Origin: Brevundimonas sp.
Lineage (GTDB): Bacteria; Pseudomonadota; Alphaproteobacteria; Caulobacterales; Caulobacteraceae
Reading direction: 5' to 3'
Assembly: GCF_027484365.1 (NCBI RefSeq)
Contig: NZ_JAIXTC010000022.1
Coordinates: forward strand, 1-64,000
Length of the DNA stretch: 64,000 bases
Position 1 is the first letter of the stretch. The number at the start of each line of letters is the position of its first letter. The position numbers and the translations under genes were made by a program. Below the pieces are notes generated by a model. It was given only the letters and a program-made list of their open reading frames with translations, searched no databases and was not told the DNA's origin. Shown here one piece after another: positions 35,127-44,737 of the stretch.

Positions 35127-36758
35127 ATGTCGAAACTGACCCTCGAACAGGAGGCCCTGCGCCGCAGGACCTTCGCCATCATCGCGCACCCCGACGCCGG
35201 CAAGACCACGCTGACGGAACATATCCTGCTGTCCGGCGGCGCCATCCGGGCGGCCGGCGCGGTGCGGGCGCGCGGCGAGAACCGGCGGACCCAGTCCGAC
35301 TGGATGAAGATCGAGAAGGAGCGCGGCATCTCGGTCAGCGCCTCGGTCATGACGTTCGAGCACGACGGCAAGATGTTCAACCTGCTCGATACGCCCGGGC
35401 ACGAAGACTTCTCCGAAGACACCTACCGCACCCTGACCGCCGCCGACTGCGCGATCATGGTGCTGGACGCCGCCAAGGGCATCGAGCCGCAGACGCTCAA
35501 GCTGTTCGAGGTCTGCCGCCTGCGCGACATTCCGATCATCACCTTCATCAACAAGCTGGACCGCGAGGCCCAGGACCCGATGGCCCTGCTGGACGAGATC
35601 GCCTCCCGGCTTCAGCTCGACCCGTCGCCGATCTGGTGGCCGGCCGAGAGCGGCAACCGCCTGCGCGGCATGGTCGAGATGGGCACCGGCAGGTTCCAGC
35701 CCTATGCGAAGAAGCCCGCGGGCTCGAAGGACGACGTCCCCCACCCGGCCGCCTTGCCGCTGGCAGAGGCCGGTGAATATTTCGAGGCGGGCGAGCTTCA
35801 GGCCCTGATGGACGCCCAGGAACTGGTCGAGGGCGGCTATCCCGCATTCGACCGCCAGTCCTTCCTTGAAGGCCATATGACCCCCGTCCTGTGGGGTTCG
35901 GCGCTGCGCCACTTCGGCATCGACGAACTGCTGGCCGCCATCGGCGAATGGGCTCCGCCGCCCAAGACCATGCCGGCCCGCAAGGAAGCCCCGCCCGAGA
36001 CCCGCAACGCCCCCGCTCCGGTCGAACTGACGGTCGAGCCCGGCAATGCCGAGGTCACCGGCTTCGTCTTCAAGGTCCAGGCCAATATGGACCCCAACCA
36101 CCGCGACCGGATCGCCATGTTCCGCATGGCATCAGGCAGCTTCAAGCGCGGCATGAAGCTGAAGGTCCAGAATACCGGCAAACAGCTGTCGGTGAACGCC
36201 CCCATCATGTTCTTCGCCTCCGACCGCGAACTGGCCGACGACGCCTTCGCCGGCGATGTGATCGGCATTCCGAACCACGGCGTCCTGCGCGTCGGCGACA
36301 GCCTGTCCGAAAGCGGCCTGATCCGGTTCGCCGGCCTGCCGAACTTCGCGCCGGAAATCCTTCAGCGCGTCCGGGTCAAGGATCCGCTCAAGGCCAAACA
36401 TCTGAAGAAGGCGCTCGACGGTCTGGCCGAGGAGGGCGTGACCCAGCTGTTCCGCCCCGAGATCGGCGCGGACTTCATCGTCGGGGCCGTCGGCCAGCTG
36501 CAGTTCGAGGTCATGGCCGACCGACTGGGCGAGGAATACGGCCTGGAGGTCATCTTCGAGCACAGCCCCTATGCCGAGGCGCGCTGGATCGACGGCGACA
36601 AGGCCGACGTCGAGGACTTCATGGGCAAATACCGCGGCCAGATGGCCCGCGACATCGACCAGGCCCCGGTTTTCCTCGCCAAGTCGAGCTGGGAGACCGG
36701 CTATGTGATGGAGCGCTTCCCGAAGGTCGCCTTCACCAAGACGAAGGAACGCGGCTAG
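35127..36758 (+). CDS. prfC: Peptide chain release factor 3
   Basis: The 543-residue translational GTPase recycles RF1/RF2 after termination. G1 is AHPDAGKTTLTE, G3 DTPGHEDF and G4 NKLDR. The domain after residue 300 and the C-terminal WETGYVMERFPKVAF match RF3. The length is slightly above the usual 530, because of a short extra loop in the domain I/II linker (PPPKTMPARKEAPPETRNAP). Its TAG stop overlaps the opposing small gene through CTAG. Confidence 0.96.
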   Translation: MSKLTLEQEALRRRTFAIIAHPDAGKTTLTEHILLSGGAIRAAGAVRARGENRRTQSDWMKIEKERGISVSASVMTFEHDGKMFNLLDTPGHEDFSEDTYRTLTAADCAIMVLDAAKGIEPQTLKLFEVCRLRDIPIITFINKLDREAQDPMALLDEIASRLQLDPSPIWWPAESGNRLRGMVEMGTGRFQPYAKKPAGSKDDVPHPAALPLAEAGEYFEAGELQALMDAQELVEGGYPAFDRQSFLEGHMTPVLWGSALRHFGIDELLAAIGEWAPPPKTMPARKEAPPETRNAPAPVELTVEPGNAEVTGFVFKVQANMDPNHRDRIAMFRMASGSFKRGMKLKVQNTGKQLSVNAPIMFFASDRELADDAFAGDVIGIPNHGVLRVGDSLSESGLIRFAGLPNFAPEILQRVRVKDPLKAKHLKKALDGLAEEGVTQLFRPEIGADFIVGAVGQLQFEVMADRLGEEYGLEVIFEHSPYAEARWIDGDKADVEDFMGKYRGQMARDIDQAPVFLAKSSWETGYVMERFPKVAFTKTKERG

Positions 36759-36961
36759 AGCTTCGTCAGCACGCCTCGCCTGAGGGCGAAGTAGCCGCCG
36801 AACAGGCCGAACGGGATCAGGATCACCATCGGGTTGGTGCGCGAACCGATCCACGGCAGGTCCAGCCACGTTAGGCCGACGAAGGCGGCCACGATCCAGA
36901 TCGCAGCCAGCACATCGATCACGTGCAGCAGCCTGAATCTGTAAGGACCTCTGGCGCTCAT
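36755..36961 (-). CDS. Small two-helix membrane protein
   Basis: This 68-residue protein has two hydrophobic helices (VLAAIWIVAAFVGLTWL and MVILIPFGLFGGYFAL) ending in a basic tail. It is transcribed opposite to prfC and their stop codons overlap. ATG 36961 follows a GTG at 36964, and either could be used. I do not recognise a family. Confidence 0.55.
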   Translation of the reverse strand: MSARGPYRFRLLHVIDVLAAIWIVAAFVGLTWLDLPWIGSRTNPMVILIPFGLFGGYFALRRGVLTKL

Positions 36962-37041
36962 CACGTTCCGTCAGGTGGATTCGGAATGAATCCTGGCCGC
37001 GCGCCTTCGTTTTGTCGTCCGGGCCTGCTTCAAAGGACAAC

Positions 37042-37752
37042 ATGAACGGACGAACAATGACCTGTGGGACGACCGTAGCCTTGGCGGCCGGCGCCCTTTT
37101 GCTGGCCGGCGCTGCATCGGCTCAGCAAAACCAGGGCTCGGCGACGACCCGGTCGCTGAACACCGCACCTGCCCAATCGACCTTGACGCCTCGCCCCAAC
37201 GCCCAGCCCCCGCTGAGCGCGGCACAGCGTCCACAGGCGGCGCTCCCGCAACCTGCCCGTCCCCAGACCTCTCGTGCCCGGACGACGGCGGCCGACCGCA
37301 CCCTGGAAGACCTGCTGGGAGCCACCGGCGAGGAGGGCGTTGAAACCTCTGAAGGTCAGGTGGGCGTCACCCTCGAGCCCGGCCAGACCGAGCCGGATCC
37401 CATCCCGATGACGCTCGGCTACTATGTCCGGGGCGACAAGGACTGCGAACAGGTCTGGCCCGGCGAGGGCGATCTGGCCTTCCTGACACCGACTGCCTTC
37501 ACCCTCGACTACGGCGGCTGCGAGCCCGGCCAGTTCCTGCAGACCGGCCCCAACAGCTGGGACGAGGAACAGCGCTGCCGGACCGAGATGGGCGGCGACG
37601 CCGGCGCCTACAACGTCACCTACGAAGTGCTCGGCACCGATCAGATCAAGCGCACCGCCCGCTTCGGTGACGACGTCGATGCGGCCGAGGACGATCTGTG
37701 GAACTTCTGCCGGCTCGCGGACGTGCCCGAGAACGCCCGCTTCGGCTCCTAG
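37042..37752 (+). CDS. Secreted protein of unknown function
   Basis: The 236-residue protein has a signal peptide (cut near AASAQQ), then a Pro/Gln/Ala-rich low-complexity stretch (about 25-90). The C-terminal globular domain has four cysteines (DKDCEQVWPGEG, YGGCEPGQF, QRCRTEMGG, WNFCRLADVP), which could form two disulfides. No family is recognised. AAAGGA stands about 5 bases before ATG 37042. It is convergent with the YczE gene through a shared CTAG. Confidence 0.65.
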   Translation: MNGRTMTCGTTVALAAGALLLAGAASAQQNQGSATTRSLNTAPAQSTLTPRPNAQPPLSAAQRPQAALPQPARPQTSRARTTAADRTLEDLLGATGEEGVETSEGQVGVTLEPGQTEPDPIPMTLGYYVRGDKDCEQVWPGEGDLAFLTPTAFTLDYGGCEPGQFLQTGPNSWDEEQRCRTEMGGDAGAYNVTYEVLGTDQIKRTARFGDDVDAAEDDLWNFCRLADVPENARFGS

Positions 37753-38360
37753 CCGGGCGACGGCGCCGCAACAGGCGCAGCCGGAGGCCGGATCTCGAAC
37801 ATCGGCAGGAAGAACTGCAACAGCGGCCCGTTCGACAGGGCGTAGGCCACCGTACCGACCCCGATCGTGCCGCCCAGCATCCAGCCCATGACGAGGACCA
37901 GCCCCTCGATCCCCATCCGCACCCAGCGAACCTCCCAGCCGGTCACGCGCACGCCGCCGGTCGTCAGTCCGTCGCGAGGCCCCGGCCCCAGGCCTGCGCC
38001 GATATAGGCCCCGGTCGCCACCCCGTTCAGCAGGATGGCCCCGACCAGGAACCCGATCTGCAGCCCCAGGCCCTGGATCTCCGGCAGGAAATAAAGGCTC
38101 ACATCCGCCGCCGTGCCGATGACCAGCACATTGCAGATCGTGCCCACGCCCGGCTTCTGCCTCAGCGGGATCCAGATCAGAAGGACCAGCGCCCCGACGA
38201 TGTTGACGATCAGGCCCAGGCTGAGCCCGGTCAGTTCCGACAGTCCCTGATGGAAGACACTCCAGGGATTCAGGCCCAGGTCGGCGCGGACCATAAGGGC
38301 CAGCGACGCTCCGTACAGAAGCAGGCCGATCTGGAGCTGGATGAAGCGACGGATGAACAT
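37749..38360 (-). CDS. YczE/YyaS/YitT-family membrane protein
   Basis: The 203-residue protein has five or six helices. It begins FIRRFIQLQIGLLLYGASLA and contains ADLGLNPWSVFHQGLS and GLGPGPRDGLTTGG, the conserved blocks of YczE. YczE genes are repeatedly found divergent from a MocR-type regulator, as here (59 bases apart), so it is probably the target of that regulator and may transport a small molecule. The substrate is unknown. Confidence 0.87.
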   Translation of the reverse strand: MFIRRFIQLQIGLLLYGASLALMVRADLGLNPWSVFHQGLSELTGLSLGLIVNIVGALVLLIWIPLRQKPGVGTICNVLVIGTAADVSLYFLPEIQGLGLQIGFLVGAILLNGVATGAYIGAGLGPGPRDGLTTGGVRVTGWEVRWVRMGIEGLVLVMGWMLGGTIGVGTVAYALSNGPLLQFFLPMFEIRPPAAPVAAPSPG

Positions 38361-38419
38361 GCGGCTACGCTAGACCAACCGGCCTTGTAATCCATAGCCA
38401 CTTTGGCGACGATGGCCTC

Positions 38420-39859
38420 ATGTCCGGCTCCGTCGTCAATCTGAACAGTCTGTCGCGTCATCTCGGCGACTGGCGCGCCGCCGGGACGAAGGACGTCGCC
38501 TGGCGCAGCCTGGCCGACGCCCTGAAGGGTCTGGTGCTGGACGGGCGGTTGCCGCTGGACGCGCGCCTGCCGGGGGAGCGCCGGCTGGCCGAGGCCCTGG
38601 GCGTCAGTCGGATTACGGTCAGCGCCGCCCTGGACAGATTGCGGGCTGACGGCTTCCTGACCAGCCGCGTCGGATCGGGCACCTTCACGGCCCTGCCCTT
38701 CAGCCGGGCCGAGCGGCTGGAGGGGCTGTTCCACGTCGCGCCGGGCCCGGAGGTGGTCAATATGGCCACGGCGGTCCTGCCGGCCGGGGCGCATGTGCAT
38801 TCGGCCTATGCACGGGCGCTCGACTCCCTGCCGCCGCACCTGCCGGGGCATGGCTACGACCCCGTCGGCCTGTTGCCCATGCGACGGGCGGCTGCGGAGG
38901 CCTATGACCGCGCGGGTCTGCCGACGCGGCCGGACCAGATCGTGGTGACGGCCGGGGCCCAGAACGGACTGGCGATCCTGCTCAGGGCCTTCGGACGTCC
39001 CGGTGACGCCGTGGTGATCGACCACCCGACCTATCCCCATGCCATCGAGGCGATCGTGCGGGCGGGGATGCGGCCTGTGCCGGTGGCTTTGGCGCCCGGC
39101 GGCTGGGACATAGACGGGCTGATCGCCACGATCGAGCGGGTCCGGCCCCGCCTGGTCTATCTGCTGGGGGCCCATCAGAACCCGACCGGCCATGTCATCG
39201 CGGCTGAGGACGAAGCAAAGGTGGCCGAGGCGGTCGCCCGGGTCGGCAGCCTGATGGTCATGGACGACACCCAGCGCGAGCTGTGGTTCGACCGGCCACC
39301 GCCCCCGCCATCCGTCCCCGGTCCGCACGTCGCGCGGCTTGGCTCCATGAGCAAGACCTGGTGGGGCGGGCTGCGGATCGGCTGGATCAGGGCCGAGGTC
39401 GAGGTGGCGGATGCCGCGGTACGCGCACGGGCGTCGCTGGACCTCGGCGCGGCTGTGATCGAGCAACTGGCCGCTGCGCACCTGCTGGTCGGCGACCAGT
39501 CGCCGGTGGTCGAACGTCGGCGGCTGCTGGCCGGGCGCGAGGCGGCGCTGTATGCACGCCTGGCAAAGGTCCTGCCGGACTGGAAGACGACGCGGCCGGT
39601 GGGCGGCCTGTCGCTCTGGGTCGCCCTGCCCCGTCCGTCGGTCGCCGCTCTCGTGGTCGAAGCCCGGAAGCGCGGCGTCATCATCGCGCCCGGCACTCGG
39701 TTCGGCGTGGACGGCGCCTTCCAGCGGTTCGTCCGCCTGCCCTATTGCCTGCCCGAGCCCGAACTGGAGGCAGCCGTCGATATGTTGGCGGAGGCCTGGG
39801 CCGATGTCGGAGCCCGTCCGGCCCGGCGGACCCAGGCCCCTGAGCCGGATGTCTTCTAG
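38420..39859 (+). CDS. MocR-type PLP-dependent transcriptional regulator (YczR-like)
   Basis: This 479-residue protein has an N-terminal GntR winged helix (about 20-95, PGERRLAEALGVSRITVSAA) joined to a fold-type I aminotransferase domain (about 120-465). The PLP lysine should be that in GSMSKTWWGGLRIGW, with NPTGH earlier. MocR proteins bind PLP and an amino compound to control a neighbouring gene. The divergent YczE gene is the likely target. Confidence 0.92.
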   Translation: MSGSVVNLNSLSRHLGDWRAAGTKDVAWRSLADALKGLVLDGRLPLDARLPGERRLAEALGVSRITVSAALDRLRADGFLTSRVGSGTFTALPFSRAERLEGLFHVAPGPEVVNMATAVLPAGAHVHSAYARALDSLPPHLPGHGYDPVGLLPMRRAAAEAYDRAGLPTRPDQIVVTAGAQNGLAILLRAFGRPGDAVVIDHPTYPHAIEAIVRAGMRPVPVALAPGGWDIDGLIATIERVRPRLVYLLGAHQNPTGHVIAAEDEAKVAEAVARVGSLMVMDDTQRELWFDRPPPPPSVPGPHVARLGSMSKTWWGGLRIGWIRAEVEVADAAVRARASLDLGAAVIEQLAAAHLLVGDQSPVVERRRLLAGREAALYARLAKVLPDWKTTRPVGGLSLWVALPRPSVAALVVEARKRGVIIAPGTRFGVDGAFQRFVRLPYCLPEPELEAAVDMLAEAWADVGARPARRTQAPEPDVF

Positions 39860-39866
39860 AGCCTGA

Positions 39867-42101
39867 TCAGGCGGCCGCCAGCCTGTGTTCCGGGGCGAAT
39901 CGGGCGTCTTCCCCGACCACGTCGACCCGCTCACCCGCATAGATCCGGTCGATGACCTCGGCCGGTACCGGCCGGCTGGCCAGGTAGCCCTGGAACTCAT
40001 TGCAACCGGCAGCGGCCAGGCGAAGCCATTGGTCCGCCGTCTCGACGCCTTCGGCGATCACCCTCATGTTCAGTGAGCGGCCCAGCTGGACGATGCTGGA
40101 GACCAGGACATCGGCCGATTTCGATCGCCCCATGTCGATGACGAACGACCGGTCGATCTTGATCTTCTCGATGGGGAAGCGGTTCAGATAGGACAGGCTG
40201 GAATAGCCCGTACCGAAATCGTCGATGGCGATCGAGAATCCGGCCTCTCTCAGATTCCTGAGCTGGCTCGTCGCACCCTGTCCGCGGTCGACCAGAATCC
40301 CCTCGGTGAGTTCGAGCTCGATGCCCGACGGGCTGACACCGGTGTCGCGCGCGAGCGCAAGAATCCGGTCGGTGAAGCCGGGATCACGCAGCTGAAGCGC
40401 GGAGATATTGACGGCCATCTTGAGGTCCGGCCATCGCAGACTGTCCTCGAAAGCGCGCCTGATCGTAAAGGCTCCCAGCAACTCGATCATCCCGCTCTCT
40501 TCTGCCAGAGGCACGAAGACCGCGGGCGAAACCGGTCCGAACTCGGCCGAGGTCCAGCGCACGAGGGCCTCTACCCCCGTCATGGCGCGACCGCGGTCGA
40601 CCTGGGGCTGGTAGACCATCGTCAGAGCTCCGGCCTGAAGATCGCGGCGCAGGGCGTTCTGAAGACCTCGCCGGCGACGCAGGACCTCGTCCATCCCTGG
40701 ATCATGGATCGCGAACCGCGCCCGTCCCTCGCGCTTGGCCGAGACCAGGGCCAGCCCCGCCTTGCGCAGCAGGTCGCCGGGCTCCTGATCCGTCGGTTCC
40801 GCCAGACCCACGCCGATACTGCTCGTCAGGGTGAAGCGCCCGATCGACAGGGCATAGCGCTTGGCCAGCGTCTGCAGAATCCGGTCCGCGAAGGCAGCCG
40901 GGTCGGCCCCCTCATCGATCACCTGGAGCACCGCGAATTCGTCACCGTCCAGGCGGAAGCACATGTCCTCGGCGCGCTCGAGACGACGCAGTCGCCGCGC
41001 GACGGTCCGCAGCATCTCGTCCCCGACGGAGTGACCGCTCAGATCGTTGACTTCCTTGAAGTTATCCAGATCCACACAGTGCAGGGCATAACGCAGCCCG
41101 CCACTCGCCCGGGCGGCGAAGATGGTTTCCAGCCGGTCTTCCAGCGCCCGGCGGTTGCCCAGCCCCGTCAGCTTGTCGTGGGAGGCGATATGAACCGCCC
41201 GCTGTTCGCTGGCCACGACAGCGCGCGTGGCGGCGTGCGCCTTGCGGTAGGAAATAAGCGCGATGGCCAGCAATCCGGCCAGCAGGACCAGCGTCATCGG
41301 CAGGAATTTGCGCAACAGCGCGCCTCCTGGACGCTCCGGCGTCCAGTCCAGGGTGGCCACCACCGTCCCCGTTGGCCCCGGGATGCCCACGTGAGCCTGG
41401 TCCGGCTCCGAGCGAGCATCGGCCAGGTGCAGGTGGGCGTCGGCCAGCATGTAGCGGTCCGCGAAGGCGTCGACGAACGCCTGATCCATCTTGTGACCGG
41501 TCACGACGATCGGGGCGCGGCGACCGAGGATTCGGGCCGTTCCGAAATCCGGCTGCACCAGGGTCGCGGACAGGATGAACAGGTCCGGTCCGATCCTGGC
41601 CGTGGTGTTGGCGACGATAGCGACCTGTGGCGATGCGGCCGACGGCGCGGCCGCGGCGGCCCGTGATGCCTCCGCCTGCCGGACCTTGCCGATGATCCCC
41701 GACACCGACGGCTCAAGGTCCGCGAACCCGGAAGTCGCCACGTCGCGACCCTCCTCCATGGCGTAAATCGGCCGGTCGTCGGCATCGAGCACCCACGAGA
41801 ACTCGAGTCCGTCGGTGGCGTACGGAAAAGTGCCGATGTTGTCGCGCGCCCAGTCCCGGTCGAACCGGTTGTCCAGATTGGCGACCGCATCATCCCACAC
41901 AGCCAGAGGGACGACCGACCGGCCGAGCTCCACCACCCGGGACGACAGGCCGTTGGCGACGACGACCTGCTCGCGCGCCTTGGCGACCCGATCGAAATCC
42001 TCCGACATGCGCAGCAAGGTCGCTGCCAGCAGGGCGATCGCGATCCCGCCGCCTGCCGCGACGGACCAGAATAGATTTCTCGCCTTTGCGCGCTGTGGCA
42101 A
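39867..42101 (-). CDS. Membrane GGDEF-EAL protein with CHASE4-type sensor; GGDEF degenerate
   Basis: The 744-residue protein has two transmembrane helices (about 12-30 and 268-286) flanking a periplasmic CHASE4-like sensor (VVPLAVWDDAVANLD, DGLEFSWVLDADDRPIYA). A GGDEF domain whose signature reads RLDGDEF instead of RxGGDEF follows, so cyclase activity is doubtful. The EAL domain appears intact (VEALVRW, NISALQLRD, ELTEGIL, DDFGTGYSSLSYL, KIDRSFV, EGVET). A c-di-GMP phosphodiesterase is the most likely output. The TTG start has AGGGGA about 8 bases upstream. Confidence 0.92.
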   Translation of the reverse strand: MPQRAKARNLFWSVAAGGGIAIALLAATLLRMSEDFDRVAKAREQVVVANGLSSRVVELGRSVVPLAVWDDAVANLDNRFDRDWARDNIGTFPYATDGLEFSWVLDADDRPIYAMEEGRDVATSGFADLEPSVSGIIGKVRQAEASRAAAAAPSAASPQVAIVANTTARIGPDLFILSATLVQPDFGTARILGRRAPIVVTGHKMDQAFVDAFADRYMLADAHLHLADARSEPDQAHVGIPGPTGTVVATLDWTPERPGGALLRKFLPMTLVLLAGLLAIALISYRKAHAATRAVVASEQRAVHIASHDKLTGLGNRRALEDRLETIFAARASGGLRYALHCVDLDNFKEVNDLSGHSVGDEMLRTVARRLRRLERAEDMCFRLDGDEFAVLQVIDEGADPAAFADRILQTLAKRYALSIGRFTLTSSIGVGLAEPTDQEPGDLLRKAGLALVSAKREGRARFAIHDPGMDEVLRRRRGLQNALRRDLQAGALTMVYQPQVDRGRAMTGVEALVRWTSAEFGPVSPAVFVPLAEESGMIELLGAFTIRRAFEDSLRWPDLKMAVNISALQLRDPGFTDRILALARDTGVSPSGIELELTEGILVDRGQGATSQLRNLREAGFSIAIDDFGTGYSSLSYLNRFPIEKIKIDRSFVIDMGRSKSADVLVSSIVQLGRSLNMRVIAEGVETADQWLRLAAAGCNEFQGYLASRPVPAEVIDRIYAGERVDVVGEDARFAPEHRLAAA

Positions 42102-42193
42102 CGGCCTGTCCCCTTGTTCGGGGGTCGACCGTAGAGCTCGGACCCTAACAGGGTTCTTTCAGGAATGGTGAACGGCTGGAGCAGGCCAGCTGT

Positions 42194-43303
42194 TCATTCC
42201 GTCGCCTGGGCTTCGGCCGCCTCGAGGAACGGGTAGTCGGTGTAGCCCCTGGCCCCGCCGCCATAGAAGGTGGCCTTGTCAGGCGTGTTGAGCGGAGCGT
42301 TCCGTTTCCAGCGCTCCACCAGATCGGGATTGGCCAGGACCGGCACGCCCACGCTGACCAGGTCGGCGCGACCCTCGGCGATGGCCGCCTCGGCCAGTTC
42401 GCGCGTCAGGCCGCCGTTCAGCATGACGGGACCGCCAAAGGCCTCGCGCATCCTCGCCGCCAGCTTCGGCGCGCCGTCCCAGCTGGCCATGGGCGTGCCG
42501 GGCTCGCCCTCGATGACGTGCAGATAGGCCAGACCGAACGGCTTGAGCGCTGCGGCCGCATGGACGAAGATCGTCTCAGGGTTGGAATCCTGCGTCCCGT
42601 TCGATCCGTTGGACGGCGACAGGCGCAGTCCGACCCGGTCCGCGCCCCAAACGGCGACCACAGCGGCCACAACCTCGAGCAGGAAACGCGACCGGTTCTC
42701 GACCGAGCCGCCATAGCTGTCGTCGCGCTGGTTGGACCCGTCCTTCAGGAATTGATCGATCAGATAGCCGTTCGCACCGTGCACCTCGACCCCGTCGAAC
42801 CCGGCCTTCCTGGCCTGTTCGGCGGCGTGGGCGTAGTCGGCCACGATGGCCTTGATCTCCTCAACCGCAAGTGCGCGAGGCGTCTCGAACGGGGTCATCG
42901 AGAAATCACGCTTCATCGCATTGCCGACTGCGGCGATCGCGGAGGGCGCGACGGCCTGTCCGCCGTCGGGCTGGTAGTCCGGTATCGACACCCGGCCGAC
43001 ATGCCAAAGCTGGGCGACCATCTTGCCGCCCCTGGCATGGACGGCGTCCGTGATGGCCTTCCAGCCGGCGACCTGTTCGTCGGTGAAGATGCCGGGCGTG
43101 TTGGGATAGCCCTGACCCGACTGGCTGATCTGGGTCGCCTCGGAAATGATCAGGCCGGTCGAGGCGCGCTGGGAATAGTATTCGACCGCCAGGGGGTTCG
43201 GTACCTCGCCCGCAATCGCGCGGCTGCGGGTCAGGGGCGCCATGACGATCCTGTTCGAGAGGTGGATCGCGCCGAGGTCGATGGGGTCGAAGAGAGTCGT
43301 CAT
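42194..43303 (-). CDS. Old Yellow Enzyme-family alkene reductase (NemA-like)
   Basis: The 369-residue FMN enzyme reduces activated C=C bonds or nitro compounds with NAD(P)H. Flavin and substrate residues are in VMAPLTRSR, QLWHVGR and the His-Asn pair of VHGANGYLIDQF, with DDSYGGSVENRSRF and the C-terminal FYGGGARGYTDYPF typical of the family. ATG 43303 has AGGTG 6 bases upstream; GTG 43312 is also in frame. No regulator gene is adjacent. Confidence 0.93.
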   Translation of the reverse strand: MTTLFDPIDLGAIHLSNRIVMAPLTRSRAIAGEVPNPLAVEYYSQRASTGLIISEATQISQSGQGYPNTPGIFTDEQVAGWKAITDAVHARGGKMVAQLWHVGRVSIPDYQPDGGQAVAPSAIAAVGNAMKRDFSMTPFETPRALAVEEIKAIVADYAHAAEQARKAGFDGVEVHGANGYLIDQFLKDGSNQRDDSYGGSVENRSRFLLEVVAAVVAVWGADRVGLRLSPSNGSNGTQDSNPETIFVHAAAALKPFGLAYLHVIEGEPGTPMASWDGAPKLAARMREAFGGPVMLNGGLTRELAEAAIAEGRADLVSVGVPVLANPDLVERWKRNAPLNTPDKATFYGGGARGYTDYPFLEAAEAQATE

Positions 43304-43459
43304 ATGAAACACCTAGTGTTACGTTAACCGACAGGTAAGCATCGCCCGACGCAGGCGCAACAGGGACAGGCCCGGAACCACCGGGCGGCGTCGGGTTTGC
43401 TAGACAGGGAAGCAAACGCCTGAGACGGTCCCGATCCGGGACGCGCGGAGACTGAAGAC

Positions 43460-44716
43460 GTGGCCATGTTTGAGTTCGGCAAGGATCTGAGACGCCTCTT
43501 CGTGCAGGCGCGCGAGAGCGACGACCTCGGCTGGCTGGAGCTGATCGGCGTCAACCTCCTTGCGAGAGAGGCCAAATCCCTGACGACCGACGGGGGCCGC
43601 GTCTCTTGCCTGCGTCCGTCCCAGACCTGGCATCGCGCCTCGGTTCTGTGGCGTGAGCACGCCCGCCGCACTGGCGCCCCGGACAGTATCGCTCGCGCCC
43701 TGACCACGGCTGAAGACGCCGTGAAGGCCGCCCGCACCGAGGACGAGCGCGCCCGCGCCCTCCTGGCGGGGGCCCAGGCCCTGATCACGAAATTCGACCT
43801 GTTCGGCGACCGCGACGCCGTGGCCCAGGCCGGCGAGATGGCGCGCGACGCCACGTCGAAGCGGCTGCCGACCCTGGCCTCCTGCGCCGGCGTCCATGCC
43901 CGCATCCGCGCCCGTCAGGCCCGGCTCAGCGAGAAATCGACGGATCGTCAGGACGCCGCCGCCCTGATGGACGCGGCCCTGCACGCCCTGACAAAGCACA
44001 ATCCGCTCGAGGCCGACGACCTGCGACTCGACGCCGCCGCCCTGGCGCTGGAAGGCGGCATCATCCAGCGCGATGCCCGCCTGCTGGACCAGGCCGGCCG
44101 TGACCTGACCGCGCTTGTCGAGGCCTCGTCGCCGGACACCCGCCCCCTGACGCGCGCCCGCGCCCTGGCGCTTTGCGCCGCCGGTCTCTCGGCCCTGGCC
44201 GCCATGGCGAACGACGACGCGGCGATGAAGACCGGCCACGAGATGTTCGAAGCCGCCGCGGACCAGTTCTTCGTCGATCACAGCCCGCTGGACTGGGTCG
44301 CCATCCAGATCGCCCGCTCCATCGATCCTTCCGCCCCCATCGCGCCGATCCGCCAGTCCGTGGCCCTGACCACGGGCCGGGGCACGATCCTCGGCGCGCT
44401 GGCGCTGGACCTGCTGGTGGCGCGCGAAATCGATGCGGCGGCAACCGCCGGCGACCTGACCGAACTCACGCGGATCGAGACCCGCGTCCGCCGCCGCCTC
44501 GCCGACCGTACCGGCGCCCCTCCGGCCATCGACTGGGCCGTCGACCAGATGGCCATGGCCCGCCTCATGATCGCCCGCAGCGAGCTGATGGGCTCCGACC
44601 CTGATCAGGCCGCCTTCGTCCTGGCCGAAGCCGCCGAGGCCGCGCGTGACCACGGCGTCGCCGTCATCGCCGACCGCGCCCGAGGGCTGATGATGGGGCT
44701 TCCAGTCCGGGCCTGA
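43460..44716 (+). CDS. Helical-repeat hypothetical protein
   Basis: This 418-residue, Ala-rich, all-helical protein has repeat-like helix pairs resembling tetratricopeptide repeats (for example ERARALLAGAQALITKFDLF and RARALALCAAGLSALAAMA). There is no signal peptide. It is a probable scaffold protein but matches no domain I can name. The start is GTG 43460 or ATG 43466. Confidence 0.6.
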   Translation: MAMFEFGKDLRRLFVQARESDDLGWLELIGVNLLAREAKSLTTDGGRVSCLRPSQTWHRASVLWREHARRTGAPDSIARALTTAEDAVKAARTEDERARALLAGAQALITKFDLFGDRDAVAQAGEMARDATSKRLPTLASCAGVHARIRARQARLSEKSTDRQDAAALMDAALHALTKHNPLEADDLRLDAAALALEGGIIQRDARLLDQAGRDLTALVEASSPDTRPLTRARALALCAAGLSALAAMANDDAAMKTGHEMFEAAADQFFVDHSPLDWVAIQIARSIDPSAPIAPIRQSVALTTGRGTILGALALDLLVAREIDAAATAGDLTELTRIETRVRRRLADRTGAPPAIDWAVDQMAMARLMIARSELMGSDPDQAAFVLAEAAEAARDHGVAVIADRARGLMMGLPVRA

Positions 44717-44737
44717 AGTGCCGCAGTCTGAGGCCCC

